From NCBI RefSeq assembly GCF_014637405.1, contig NZ_BMEY01000006.1, positions 145,212 through 209,211 on the forward strand: a stretch of DNA of 64,000 nt. Reading direction: 5' to 3'. Position numbers and translations under genes: made by a program. The DNA comes from Ornithinibacillus halotolerans. Lineage in GTDB: Bacteria > Bacillota > Bacilli > Bacillales > Amphibacillaceae. The notes beneath the pieces were generated by a model, which saw only the letters and a list, made by a program, of their open reading frames with translations, had not been told where the DNA came from and made no database searches. Each line of letters begins with the position of its first letter. Position 1 is the stretch's first letter. Positions 8,509 to 16,289 of the stretch are shown here, one piece after another.

Positions 8509-9849
8509 ATGAATAACGTAAATCATGTACTTATTCAAAACGGAACAATAATTGATGTCGAAAATGGAAGTTCTTTTATTGGAACAATTGAAGTGTTGGA
8601 AGGGAAGATAAGAAAAGTTTATAAACAAGGGGATTTATTGCCAACTGGAATTGGAGTTCAAGATGCGGAAGGAAAATATATTATTCCAGGATTGATTGAT
8701 ATGCATTGTCATATTAATGAGGGGTATGCTCCACATTTTGTGGCAGCAGGTGTTACTTCAGTACGTAATACAGCAGGAAATGTGACGGCATTAAAACGGC
8801 TTATCCATGCGTCAAATGATGCACCTACTCCTAGAGTATACTCTGCAGATCGAATGATTGACGGATCTCCGGGGCAATGGGGACCAACAAGTTTTGGTAA
8901 CTTTGTGACGGATAATCCAGAAGAAGCTAGAAAGGAAGTAGAGAGGCAAGTTAAAGCTGGTGCAAAATTTGTGAAACTATATGGTTGGATTAAGCCAGAT
9001 GTGATGGAAGCGGCAGTTGACGAAGCGAAAAAGTATGGCTTAGAGGTAAGTTGTGATTTATTGAATTCCAAGGAAGTAACTGCATTAGATGCTGCTAGAA
9101 TGGGTGTCACATGGTTTGAGCATGCTTCTGGATTTGCACAAGAAATTTATAAAGGATGGAACCCACTTGTGGACCAGTCTGAGTGGAGCCATATTAACTG
9201 GGATGAGCCAGATAAAGAAAAAATAAAAGCGTTATGTGAACAGATGCTAACATATAATGTAAAACTTTGCCCGACTCTAGTACTCTTTGACCAAGTCAAT
9301 CTGTTCCCAGAGATATGGAAACCAAACAATGCTGTTATAGAATCTACTTATTCCGAGACTGGTCTAACTAAACAATGGGAAAGCTTGTCACAACATGCAC
9401 AAGGGCTAAAGGAGAAGAACGGCTTTATCGGTAAATTTACAAAAGAAGTAGCGAAGACCTATTTTGAGATGGGTGGAACAGTAGTTGCAGGAACAGATAC
9501 ACCGGCATTAATGTGGACATTCCCTGGGATGGCTTTGCACCGAGAACTAGAGCTGTTTGTGGAAATTGGTTTATCGGAGATGGAAGCATTACAAGCGGCA
9601 ACATCTAAGGCTGCTCAGTCGATTGGCTTAACTGATGTTGGCTCAATAACTCCAGGAAAAATAGCTGATCTAGTTATATTGAATGAAAACCCATTAGAAA
9701 ATATTGAACATACAAAAACCATCCATCGCGTCATGAAAGGTGGTAAAGTATATACTCAAGAAGAAATCCTCTCCCATATTCCAAGTGATGAATTCATTAA
9801 TGAACTAATGAAAGAATTTATGGAAGAGTGGGGAGAAGTAACTGTATAG
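8509..9849 (+). CDS. Amidohydrolase (imidazolonepropionase/prolidase-like)
   Basis: This 446-residue metal-dependent amidohydrolase has the HxH metal pair as HCH at residues 66-68 after a beta-sandwich N-terminus. A Lys in AKFVKLYG, a His in EHASGF and the AGTDTPA motif with the last metal-binding Asp follow, and then the family-typical C-terminus GKIADLVILNENPLENIEHTK. It would hydrolyse a cyclic amide, peptide-like or related C-N bond in the cytoplasm; the substrate is unknown. The start follows AGGAGGGAAT. It is divergent from the Rgg-type regulator and has its own terminator. Confidence 0.82.
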   Translation: MNNVNHVLIQNGTIIDVENGSSFIGTIEVLEGKIRKVYKQGDLLPTGIGVQDAEGKYIIPGLIDMHCHINEGYAPHFVAAGVTSVRNTAGNVTALKRLIHASNDAPTPRVYSADRMIDGSPGQWGPTSFGNFVTDNPEEARKEVERQVKAGAKFVKLYGWIKPDVMEAAVDEAKKYGLEVSCDLLNSKEVTALDAARMGVTWFEHASGFAQEIYKGWNPLVDQSEWSHINWDEPDKEKIKALCEQMLTYNVKLCPTLVLFDQVNLFPEIWKPNNAVIESTYSETGLTKQWESLSQHAQGLKEKNGFIGKFTKEVAKTYFEMGGTVVAGTDTPALMWTFPGMALHRELELFVEIGLSEMEALQAATSKAAQSIGLTDVGSITPGKIADLVILNENPLENIEHTKTIHRVMKGGKVYTQEEILSHIPSDEFINELMKEFMEEWGEVTV

Positions 9850-9863
9850 TTTTTGAAATATAG

Positions 9864-9895
9864 AGGCTGAGATGAAGGTTCGTCTCAGTCTTTTC
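9864..9895 (+). terminator. Rho-independent terminator
   Basis: GGCTGAGAtg and cgTCTCAGTC arms around a short loop are followed by TTTTCTT. Confidence 0.7.
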
Positions 9896-10045
9896 TTATG
9901 ATTGTAAGTTAATTCTATTTAAATAGTAAACTATATAGAGATATGCAAGTTGTTCACGAGTACACAATTGAAAGTAGATTGAAAAAAGTGTACAATACAT
10001 ATAGTGAGATAGACCTAGAAACATACACATCCTTGATAAGGTAAG

Positions 10046-10477
10046 GTGATTACCATAATTAATATAAGAAGTATCCTTTTTGCTACAGTAGGTTTCATTT
10101 CATTTGGATTTGGTGTTGCTGGAGTGGTGCTTCCTGTTATTCCGGGCGGACCTTTTTTCTTGTTCGCTGCTTTTTGTTTTGGAAAAAGTTCTAAACGAGT
10201 AGAAGACTGGTTTAAAAGTACAATTTTCTATAAAGACTATGTAGTTCGTTTAAAAGAAAACAAAGGAATGACTAGGAAGGAAAAAATTCGTATCAATTTG
10301 ATTGCTGATGCATTTATTATCTTCTCTATTATTTATGTGGATATAATCTTCGTAAAAATAATCATTTTAATCCTCGGAATCATAAAACATTATTATTTCA
10401 TCAAGAAAATCCCAACGTTAACACCTGAAGAAGCAAAGGCAATGAAGGCAGAATTGAGACAATCTGTAACTCCATAA
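10046..10477 (+). CDS. YbaN-family (DUF454) membrane protein
   Basis: This 143-residue inner-membrane protein of the YbaN/DUF454 family has the characteristic N-terminal segment FGVAGVVLPVIPGGPFFLFAAFCFGKSSKR, then W-F-x-T-x-x-Y-K-DY, and a C-terminal helical hairpin. No biochemical function is established for the family. The start is taken as GTG; the ribosome-binding site (AAGGTAAG) is close to it, so the start is not certain. The gene ends in a strong terminator. Confidence 0.78.
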   Translation: MITIINIRSILFATVGFISFGFGVAGVVLPVIPGGPFFLFAAFCFGKSSKRVEDWFKSTIFYKDYVVRLKENKGMTRKEKIRINLIADAFIIFSIIYVDIIFVKIIILILGIIKHYYFIKKIPTLTPEEAKAMKAELRQSVTP

Positions 10478-10521
10478 ACCCTCACATTTGTTGAGTTCTC
10501 AACGAGTGTGAGGGTTTCTTT
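10476..10521 (+). terminator. Rho-independent terminator
   Basis: AAACCCTCACA and TGTGAGGGTTT arms extended by an inner TTGAG/CTCAA stem form a long hairpin followed by CTTTTA. Confidence 0.85.
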
Positions 10522-10528
10522 TATGTGT

Positions 10529-10541
10529 GGGGACTGTCCCC
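10529..10541. repeat. REP-like palindrome, simple copy R1
   Basis: GGGGACTGTCCCC, a 13-nt palindrome with a central T, lies in the gap before the SCP2-domain gene. It is one of seven related sites in the window. Confidence 0.7.
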
Positions 10542-10623
10542 CTAACCAAGTTGACTTCTCTCCATATCCATTTATAATTAATATAGAATTTCGAAAAGAA
10601 AGAAAACAAGGGGGATATAGTAG

Positions 10624-10968
10624 ATGAGTGAACAAGTAGCATCATTAACAGAAGTAATGGAGAATGCGGCGAAGGTATTAAATGCCAATCCAACTCCATT
10701 AGAAGGATTACATCTTACATATCAATTCGATATTAAAGATGAAGGGGTATATGTACTTAGGCTTGAGGATGGAAAGGCAGCTGTGTCTGAGGAAACAACA
10801 GTAGAAGCTGACTGTACATTAAGTATGTCATTAAAAAGCTTTCAAAAATTCTTAGCTGGAAAACTGAATGGAACAACAGCATTTATGACAGGTAAATTAA
10901 AGATCAAAGGGGACATCGGCAAAGCCCTCAAACTAGAATCAATCCTTAAACAATACAATTTTGAATAA
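10624..10968 (+). CDS. SCP2 sterol-binding-domain protein
   Basis: This 114-residue single-domain protein has the SCP2 (sterol carrier protein 2) fold, which binds hydrophobic ligands such as fatty acids or acyl-CoA in a cytoplasmic tunnel. The typical C-terminal pattern is present: DCTLSMSLKSFQKFLAGKLNGTTAFMTGKLKIKGDIGKALKL. The ribosome-binding site GGGGGAT precedes the ATG. It is a standalone gene bracketed by two copies of the GGGGAC repeat. The ligand is unknown. Confidence 0.85.
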   Translation: MSEQVASLTEVMENAAKVLNANPTPLEGLHLTYQFDIKDEGVYVLRLEDGKAAVSEETTVEADCTLSMSLKSFQKFLAGKLNGTTAFMTGKLKIKGDIGKALKLESILKQYNFE

Positions 10969-10984
10969 GTGAAGAAGTGATCAT

Positions 10985-10997
10985 GGGGACTGACCCC
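10985..10997. repeat. REP-like palindrome, variant copy R2
   Basis: GGGGACTGACCCC, differing from the core at one position, lies just after the SCP2-domain gene and mirrors R1 on its other side. Confidence 0.6.
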
Positions 10998-11010
10998 AAC
11001 AAAATAAAAG

Positions 11011-11050
11011 AAAGCTTGTAAATGGTAGTTAACATTTACAAGCTTTTTTT
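11011..11050 (+). terminator. Rho-independent terminator
   Basis: AAGCTTGTAAATG and CATTTACAAGCTT arms with a 7-nt loop are followed by a run of seven T. Confidence 0.9.
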
Positions 11051-11190
11051 CATTACTAAAGTAGGTATGCCTCTATCTATATGATACAAAAAATTAAATT
11101 ATAAGTCTATTATTTATTTTCAAATTATATGAGAATAAGAGTGTGCACATTATTAAGTAACGTTACTTTTATAAAATAAGGAGGAGTATG

Positions 11191-11952
11191 ATGAATAGAA
11201 CTATGCTTACAGATGAAGCAATTAAACGGTGGGATAAGCATGCAGAATTTTTTACAGCAAACTATACAGAGCTAGGAGATAAAGCTCGGATTGTATACTT
11301 GAACCCAACCATTTTACCCTTAATGGAAGATGTAAAAGGCAAAAATGTATTAGATGCTGGCTGTGGAGAAGGCTACCTCAGTAGAATGTTAGCCGAGAGA
11401 GGAGCAAACGTTACAGCAGTAGATTATTCGAAGAAAATGTTAGAAATAGCAAAAACTCGGACGGACAATAACACGAATATTACGTATCATTACGGGAACT
11501 GTGAGGACTTACACTTTTTAAAAGATAATCAATTTGATCTTATTATTTCTAATATGGTTATCCAGGATTTACAGGATTATCAAGCTGCAATACAAGAAAT
11601 GTTTCGATTATTAAAAGAAGGAGGCCAATTTATATTTTCTATCCTACACACTTGTTTTATCACTCCGAATAGTGGTTGGGTTCGAAATGAAGATGGAGAG
11701 AAGTTGTTTTGGAAAGTAGAAAAGTATTTCTATGAAGGAGCATATGAACAAAATTTCCCAGCTGATGCAGATGATAAAGTAGTATATTACCACCGTACTC
11801 TTAGTAGTTACGTTAAAGCTATACGCAAAGCTGGGTTTACTTTGATGGATATGGAAGAGCCAAAACCAACAGAAGATGTACTAAAGAAATATCCAGAGCT
11901 AAAGGAAGATTTCAATTGTGCAGATTTTATCATCTTTATATGTGAGAAATAA
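11191..11952 (+). CDS. Class I SAM-dependent methyltransferase
   Basis: This protein of about 253 residues has a Rossmann-type methyltransferase domain: motif I VLDAGCGEGYLSRMLAERG (around residues 53-71), the acidic motif II AVDYSKKMLEIAK, and a post-I motif FDLIISNMVIQDL. It is a cytoplasmic small-molecule methyltransferase of unknown substrate, in the Methyltransf_11/25 group. Two in-frame ATGs are adjacent; the second was preferred for spacing from AAGGAGG. Neighbouring genes do not suggest a pathway. Confidence 0.85.
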   Translation: MNRTMLTDEAIKRWDKHAEFFTANYTELGDKARIVYLNPTILPLMEDVKGKNVLDAGCGEGYLSRMLAERGANVTAVDYSKKMLEIAKTRTDNNTNITYHYGNCEDLHFLKDNQFDLIISNMVIQDLQDYQAAIQEMFRLLKEGGQFIFSILHTCFITPNSGWVRNEDGEKLFWKVEKYFYEGAYEQNFPADADDKVVYYHRTLSSYVKAIRKAGFTLMDMEEPKPTEDVLKKYPELKEDFNCADFIIFICEK

Positions 11953-12064
11953 ATATTCAAAAAGATATGATAATAAAATGACACTTCTCAGATTTTGTTT
12001 ACTCAAAGCAGTGAATTCGTTAAGCTGAATATAGAAGGAATGAGACATCAGAGGGAGTAAAACA

Positions 12065-12421
12065 ATGAAAAAAATATTAATATCATTAGTAGTAGTATTT
12101 CTAGTCATGACAGGTTGCAGCCCAGATAACTTTGATTTTAAAGTTGATAATAACCCATTTTATACAGAAGGAAAAGAGACAGAAATAGTTTTATCAGCAC
12201 ATAAAGATAAGGAATTAGTAAAAGGACTTCACATCATTGGCGAAATGGATCCAGGATCTTCAGAAGATGCTATTGAATTGACATTTACTGATAATGAAGA
12301 TGGGACTTATACTGGTTATGTAGAACTCCCAGAAGCTGGGGATTGGGTAATGCTTTTAAAAGTTATAAATGGTGAGAAAGAATCGGAGTACCTCTTAAAG
12401 CTTGAAGTAAATGAAGAGTAA
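12065..12421 (+). CDS. Lipoprotein with FixH/YtkA-like domain
   Basis: This 118-residue lipoprotein has the signal MKKILISLVVVFLVMTGC followed by a single beta-sandwich domain with YtkA/FixH features: KGLHIIGEMD, then DGTYTGYVELPEAGDWVMLLKV. It would sit on the outer face of the membrane. YtkA-like domains often accompany copper or cytochrome oxidase maturation, but nothing nearby supports that here. The ribosome-binding site is GAGGGAGT. It converges on the SulP transporter gene. Confidence 0.75.
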   Translation: MKKILISLVVVFLVMTGCSPDNFDFKVDNNPFYTEGKETEIVLSAHKDKELVKGLHIIGEMDPGSSEDAIELTFTDNEDGTYTGYVELPEAGDWVMLLKVINGEKESEYLLKLEVNEE

Positions 12422-12438
12422 TAGTGGTAGAATAGAAA

Positions 12439-12474
12439 AGCTCACGGAAAGGTAAGATACTTTCCGTGAGCTAA
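12439..12474. terminator. Bidirectional terminator
   Basis: AGCTCACGGAAAG and CTTTCCGTGAGCT (13-bp perfect stem, 8-nt loop) lie between the lipoprotein gene and the convergent SulP gene. Confidence 0.85.
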
Positions 12475-12479
12475 ATTTA

Positions 12480-14231
12480 TTATTGCTCTTGTGCTACTAT
12501 TTTTTTATGGTAGTCCCCTACCTGTGATAGTTGCTCGCATTCATGAAATGCAAGATGTCTACAGCCTTGGCAACGGTCATAGTCAATTTGATTAAAGGCA
12601 TAATTAATTGCCTCTCCAGTATGCTCGAAGATATATTCCTTTCCAACTTCGTCTATTAAACCGGAAATTTCCATTTGTGCTTTCAACTTTGGTACAAGTC
12701 CAGATAGGAGAACGATACCACCATTTTTTCGAAAATGACTTATAATATTTTGGAAATTAGCTTCTCCAGTTGAGTCCATAAAAGGAACTTTGCCCATTCG
12801 TAAAATCAATACTTTCGGTTTATAATGAATGCTTTCCATCACTCGTTGCTCAAAGAGTTGTGCAACTCCAAAGAATAATGGGCCTTCAATCGTAAAAATA
12901 CTAATCTGTGGACAATCATGTGATGATGTCACAACATGTGGCTGTACTTGTTCTCTAACAGTACTATGGTCTGGCAATGCTTTTTCCACGACAGAAATAT
13001 TACTCATCCGTTTTGCGAACAATACTAACGCTAAAATTAATCCAACTATAACAGCAGTTGTAATACTAGTAAATACTGTTAATAAGAAAGTTACAGCTAA
13101 TACGAGTGAATCACCAGACTTCATTTTTAATAAGTGGACAAATTGTTTACGCTCTGCCATATTCCAAGCAACGATCATTAATACTGGTGCCATACTTGCT
13201 AATGGGATATGGGAAGCATATGGAGCAAATGCCAAAACGGTAACTAAAACGAATACACCATGGATAACTCCAGACAATCTGGATACAGCACCTGATTTAA
13301 TATTCGTAGCAGTACGTGCAATTGCACCAGTTGCTGGAATTCCACCAAATAATGGTGTAACAATATTCGCTACCCCTTGTCCGACCAGTTCCTTATTACT
13401 ATTATGTTTAGTTCCAGTCATGCCATCTGCTACCACAGCAGATAACAATGATTCTATTCCACCTAATGCAGCGATGGCAATCGCAGGTCCAATCAAATGA
13501 ACGATTCTTTCCCAAGTTATTTCGGGGAATTGAAAGGTTGGTAGATTACTAGGAATATCACCATAGGTAGAACCAATAGTAGCAATTTGTCCTTGGAAAA
13601 AGATTATTGCAACAACAGTCGATACAATGAGTCCAATGATAGATCCAGGTACCTTTTTGAAAAACTTCGGTGTGATTAAAATTATTGCTAAACAGATCAA
13701 TGCTGTTATTAAGCTATACAGGCTAACTGTATCAATATGTTTTCCAATTTCAATCATATTGTCGATGAACTTTTCATGTTTTTCGATTCCAGTAAGCCCT
13801 AAGAAATTAGAAATTTGTCCAGTGAAAATAATTACGGCAATTCCAGCTGTAAATCCAATTGTTACTGGACGTGGAATAAATTTAATAAGCGAACCAATTT
13901 TTAAAAATCCCATCAAACATAGTAAAATTCCTGCCATTAACCCTGCGAGTAGTAAATCTTCATAGCCATAGGCAAGAACAATTCCTAATAAAATTGGGAC
14001 GAAAGCTCCAGTAGGTCCACCAATTTGAAATTTTGATCCACCTAATATAGATATGATGACACCTGCAATACAAGTTGTATAGATTCCGTATTCTGGTTTT
14101 ACACCTGAAGCAATAGCAAAGGCCATAGCAAGTGGAATGGCGATAATTCCAACTATGACCCCGGCAATTAAGTCTTTCTTCAAGCTTTCCCAAGAGTAAT
14201 TATTCAATCTTTCCGTTAGAAGCCCCTTCAT
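12480..14231 (-). CDS. SulP-family inorganic anion transporter with STAS domain
   Basis: This 583-residue protein has about 12 transmembrane helices of the SulP/SLC26 type (N-terminal DLIAGVIVGIIAIPLAMAFAIASGV and GGPTGAFVPIL) and a C-terminal cytoplasmic STAS domain (about residues 440-550, with LRMGKVPFMDSTGEANF). It carries sulfate, bicarbonate or a similar anion. After STAS comes a short Cys/His tail, C554-x2-C557-x-H559-x3-H563-x-C565, which could bind metal. The ArsR-type gene lies 46 bp upstream in the same direction, so the two are probably cotranscribed. Confidence 0.88.
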   Translation of the reverse strand: MKGLLTERLNNYSWESLKKDLIAGVIVGIIAIPLAMAFAIASGVKPEYGIYTTCIAGVIISILGGSKFQIGGPTGAFVPILLGIVLAYGYEDLLLAGLMAGILLCLMGFLKIGSLIKFIPRPVTIGFTAGIAVIIFTGQISNFLGLTGIEKHEKFIDNMIEIGKHIDTVSLYSLITALICLAIILITPKFFKKVPGSIIGLIVSTVVAIIFFQGQIATIGSTYGDIPSNLPTFQFPEITWERIVHLIGPAIAIAALGGIESLLSAVVADGMTGTKHNSNKELVGQGVANIVTPLFGGIPATGAIARTATNIKSGAVSRLSGVIHGVFVLVTVLAFAPYASHIPLASMAPVLMIVAWNMAERKQFVHLLKMKSGDSLVLAVTFLLTVFTSITTAVIVGLILALVLFAKRMSNISVVEKALPDHSTVREQVQPHVVTSSHDCPQISIFTIEGPLFFGVAQLFEQRVMESIHYKPKVLILRMGKVPFMDSTGEANFQNIISHFRKNGGIVLLSGLVPKLKAQMEISGLIDEVGKEYIFEHTGEAINYAFNQIDYDRCQGCRHLAFHECEQLSQVGDYHKKIVAQEQ

Positions 14232-14277
14232 TTACTATCATTTCTCCTTTAAATTTATCTTTCTTTTGATGAATAGG

Positions 14278-14607
14278 CTAATTATTTTTATCTAATTCCT
14301 TATACATTGAGATCGCATCGATCAGATGGTTATCGAATATTTTTCGTGCAACCTCCAGTAAATCAATAATTACTGGGTCACGAAGAGAATAAATTACTCT
14401 TTTTCCCTCCTTCGTACCAACGACAATATTTTTCGCACGTAAAACACTTAATTGTTGCGATACCGCAGAACCTTCACTGTTTAACATGCTTTGAATTTCG
14501 TTGACACTTTTATCTCCCTCAGCTAGTAATTCTAAAATACGTATCCGCAAAGGGTGGGCAAGAGCTTTAAAAAAGTCTGCTTTAAATTGCTGCAAATCCG
14601 ACCACAT
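14278..14607 (-). CDS. ArsR/SmtB-family transcriptional regulator
   Basis: This 109-residue winged-helix repressor has FFKALAHPLRIRILELLAEGDKSVNEI followed by the recognition helix region GSAVSQQLSVLRAKNIV and the wing EGKRVIYSL. No Cys is present, so a metal-thiolate sensor of the classical ArsR/CadC type is unlikely; a metabolite, anion or redox-independent signal is possible. The start follows AAGGGGGC. A perfect 24-bp operator overlaps its promoter, and the downstream SulP gene is the probable target. Confidence 0.87.
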   Translation of the reverse strand: MWSDLQQFKADFFKALAHPLRIRILELLAEGDKSVNEIQSMLNSEGSAVSQQLSVLRAKNIVVGTKEGKRVIYSLRDPVIIDLLEVARKIFDNHLIDAISMYKELDKNN

Positions 14608-14628
14608 TGAAAATGCCCCCTTATATGA

Positions 14629-14685
14629 ACATATTCAAATATTTGAATATGTATGTATTATACTCCTGTAATTGTAAGGATTCAA
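14629..14685 (-). promoter_or_regulatory. arsR-sulP promoter with 24-bp palindromic operator
   Basis: On the minus strand, TTGAAT (14685-14680), a 17-nt spacer and TATAAT (14662-14657) form a near-consensus sigma-A promoter. A perfect palindrome of ACATATTCAAAT and its inverse (14629-14652) begins 4 nt past the -10 box and covers the predicted transcription start. ArsR-family operators are AT-rich dyads of this kind. Confidence 0.75.
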
Positions 14686-14744
14686 TATTATTGCTTGCTA
14701 ATTATGGGGATAGAAGTGTTGTAATTTATTTTCAGGAAGCAGGT

Positions 14745-15004
14745 GAAGAGGATTTTGATGTTGAAATATGAGTTAATTCCCCTTCATCAGTGGTATGAAG
14801 GGTAAATCGTAGTTGAAATTTGAGTTAATTTCCTTTCATCAGTGGTATGAAGAGGAAATCGATGTTCAATTGTAAGTAAAATCCCCTTCATAGGTGTCAT
14901 GAAGGGGAAATCATTATTACAATCTAACCCAGTTGCCTTTCATAAAGAAAAGGAAGAGGAAAACAAGTCATAAAACATAATCTAAATCCTCTTCACAGCT
15001 GTGT
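14745..15004. repeat. Five tandem 52-bp units with boundary hairpins
   Basis: Five consecutive units of exactly 52 nt start at 14745, 14797, 14849, 14901 and 14953. Units 1 and 2 agree at 42 of 52 positions; later units diverge but keep GAAGxGGAAAT at the start and CCCCTTCAT-like sequence near the end. The end of each unit pairs with the start of the next (CCTTCAT...ATGAAGG, 7-nt loop); the third junction is a perfect 10-bp stem. The array lies downstream of the 15011-15451 gene and upstream of the arsR promoter and has no open frame worth calling. Except for this array, the 14652-15010 gap holds no gene. Confidence 0.8.
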
Positions 15005-15010
15005 AAACTA

Positions 15011-15451
15011 TCACTCATCCACAATATCAGACGCATGAATAACATCAGCAAGCACGCCATCATTTTTATGTGTAATGTTCATTATCTTCCAAACCGGTGA
15101 AATCATTGTTTCTACTGTTTTTAGTTGGTCATTGGAAAAAGGGATGTTAGAAAATCTACTATTGTCCATTTCATAATCTTCTCCAGCTTGAAGGCCGAAT
15201 TTCATGTTTAATAGATTTTTTACTCCATTAACCGTAATAAATTTCACCTTATAATCAGAAAAAATTGCTTGTTTAATAGTGGCTAGATTTTCTGTCATTA
15301 TTAAATCTGTATGGTCAAAGGAATTATCAAATTCATTTAAGGCTTGGATATCTTGCTGCTCTATATATGTAAGAATTGTCTCATTGTCCATTCCTTTTGA
15401 ACGTAAAGATTCGAGTAAGTATGCTTCCCATAATGTGATTGATACAGTCAT
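15011..15451 (-). CDS. Conserved-type hypothetical protein
   Basis: The predicted protein is 146 residues, acidic, soluble and probably cytoplasmic, with no signal peptide or membrane helix. The N-terminal half is helical (SITLWEAYLLESLRSKGMDNETILTYIEQQDI) and the C-terminal half looks alpha/beta. I do not recognise the family. The ATG follows a GGAGGCAAGTT ribosome-binding site at good spacing. It ends immediately next to the 52-bp repeat array, whose hairpins may terminate its transcript. Confidence 0.6.
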   Translation of the reverse strand: MTVSITLWEAYLLESLRSKGMDNETILTYIEQQDIQALNEFDNSFDHTDLIMTENLATIKQAIFSDYKVKFITVNGVKNLLNMKFGLQAGEDYEMDNSRFSNIPFSNDQLKTVETMISPVWKIMNITHKNDGVLADVIHASDIVDE

Positions 15452-15592
15452 AACTTGCCTCCATATTTATTATTTTCTTTTAACTAAGAATACAAGATAA
15501 ATTCCAACTTGTATATCCATGTGTTCTTAGAATGTTTAGGAAAATCTAAACATAAAATTGAGTTAACAGTGTCTACTGGGGGAAGGTAAATA

Positions 15593-16204
15593 ATGATAAA
15601 GAAATATGGCGTTTATGTCATTTTACTATGTGGATGGATTTTGTTTCTCACACTTTGGGTTAACGAGAAAAACGAAAATGAGCATTATAGAGGGTATTTG
15701 TCAAAAGTAATCGCTGAAAAAATGGGATTAATCACTACTGTACCATCTTATAGCATAGGAATTTTAGAAGAAATACAAGATAGTAAATCTATCACAAAGG
15801 AACAAGCAAATGAATTAAGTTTGAGCCTAATAAAACTTGATCGAGAGATACAGGACATATCCAATTTTGCAGTCGAAATAGGGATGTTGGAGACAGAAGT
15901 ACATCATATCCGGCAAGTAATTCGTAAATACAATAACTTACTCTTAAATTTAACCTCAACTCTAGATAATAATCTGGAATTCTCTTTATCTAATGAACAA
16001 TTATCGGAGTTTGCAGAGTTTAAAAGACTCATGGAATTATTCTATCAAACCAATATGAATCATCTATATTTTACTAGTGCCATTGGCGAGGATTCACCTA
16101 CACTAGGATTTATTAATTATTACTCTAATATTAGTATTGATAATGATTACTGGGTTTTCATACTGAAGAAATATGAAGAAATATCTTCTAAAAATAATTA
16201 TTAA
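15593..16204 (+). CDS. Single-pass membrane protein, unknown
   Basis: This 203-residue protein has one N-terminal transmembrane segment (about residues 7-24, YVILLCGWILFLTLW), then a mostly helical extracytoplasmic region that may form a coiled-coil bundle (LSLIKLDREIQDISNFAVEIGMLETEVHHI). No family is recognised. The ATG is preceded by GGGGGAAGG. It is monocistronic with a terminator. Confidence 0.6.
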   Translation: MIKKYGVYVILLCGWILFLTLWVNEKNENEHYRGYLSKVIAEKMGLITTVPSYSIGILEEIQDSKSITKEQANELSLSLIKLDREIQDISNFAVEIGMLETEVHHIRQVIRKYNNLLLNLTSTLDNNLEFSLSNEQLSEFAEFKRLMELFYQTNMNHLYFTSAIGEDSPTLGFINYYSNISIDNDYWVFILKKYEEISSKNNY

Positions 16205-16207
16205 ACT

Positions 16208-16245
16208 AAAAATGTTGCCCAGAATCAAATTTGGGCAACATTTTA
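16208..16245 (+). terminator. Rho-independent terminator
   Basis: AAATGTTGCCCA and TGGGCAACATTT-type arms with a loop of about 9 nt are followed by TTTT. Confidence 0.8.
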
Positions 16246-16261
16246 AAGTTGTTTTTTCTCC

Positions 16262-16284
16262 ATCAAGCTATTTAATAGCTTGAT
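16262..16284 (-). terminator. Hairpin downstream of PrsW-like gene
   Basis: ATCAAGCTATT and AATAGCTTGAT arms with a very short loop follow the stop codon of the minus-strand gene; the tail is A/G-rich rather than a clean T run, so termination is probable but not certain. Confidence 0.5.
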
Positions 16285-16289
16285 TCTTT

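Noticed and set aside
12829..13500. 223-codon frame opposite the SulP gene
   Set aside because: It is antisense to a well-supported transporter and has Thr/Asn/Ile-rich content with no family resemblance; a shadow frame.
14745..15004. CRISPR array
   Set aside because: The whole 52-nt unit repeats and diverges; there are no constant repeats separated by unique spacers and no cas genes.
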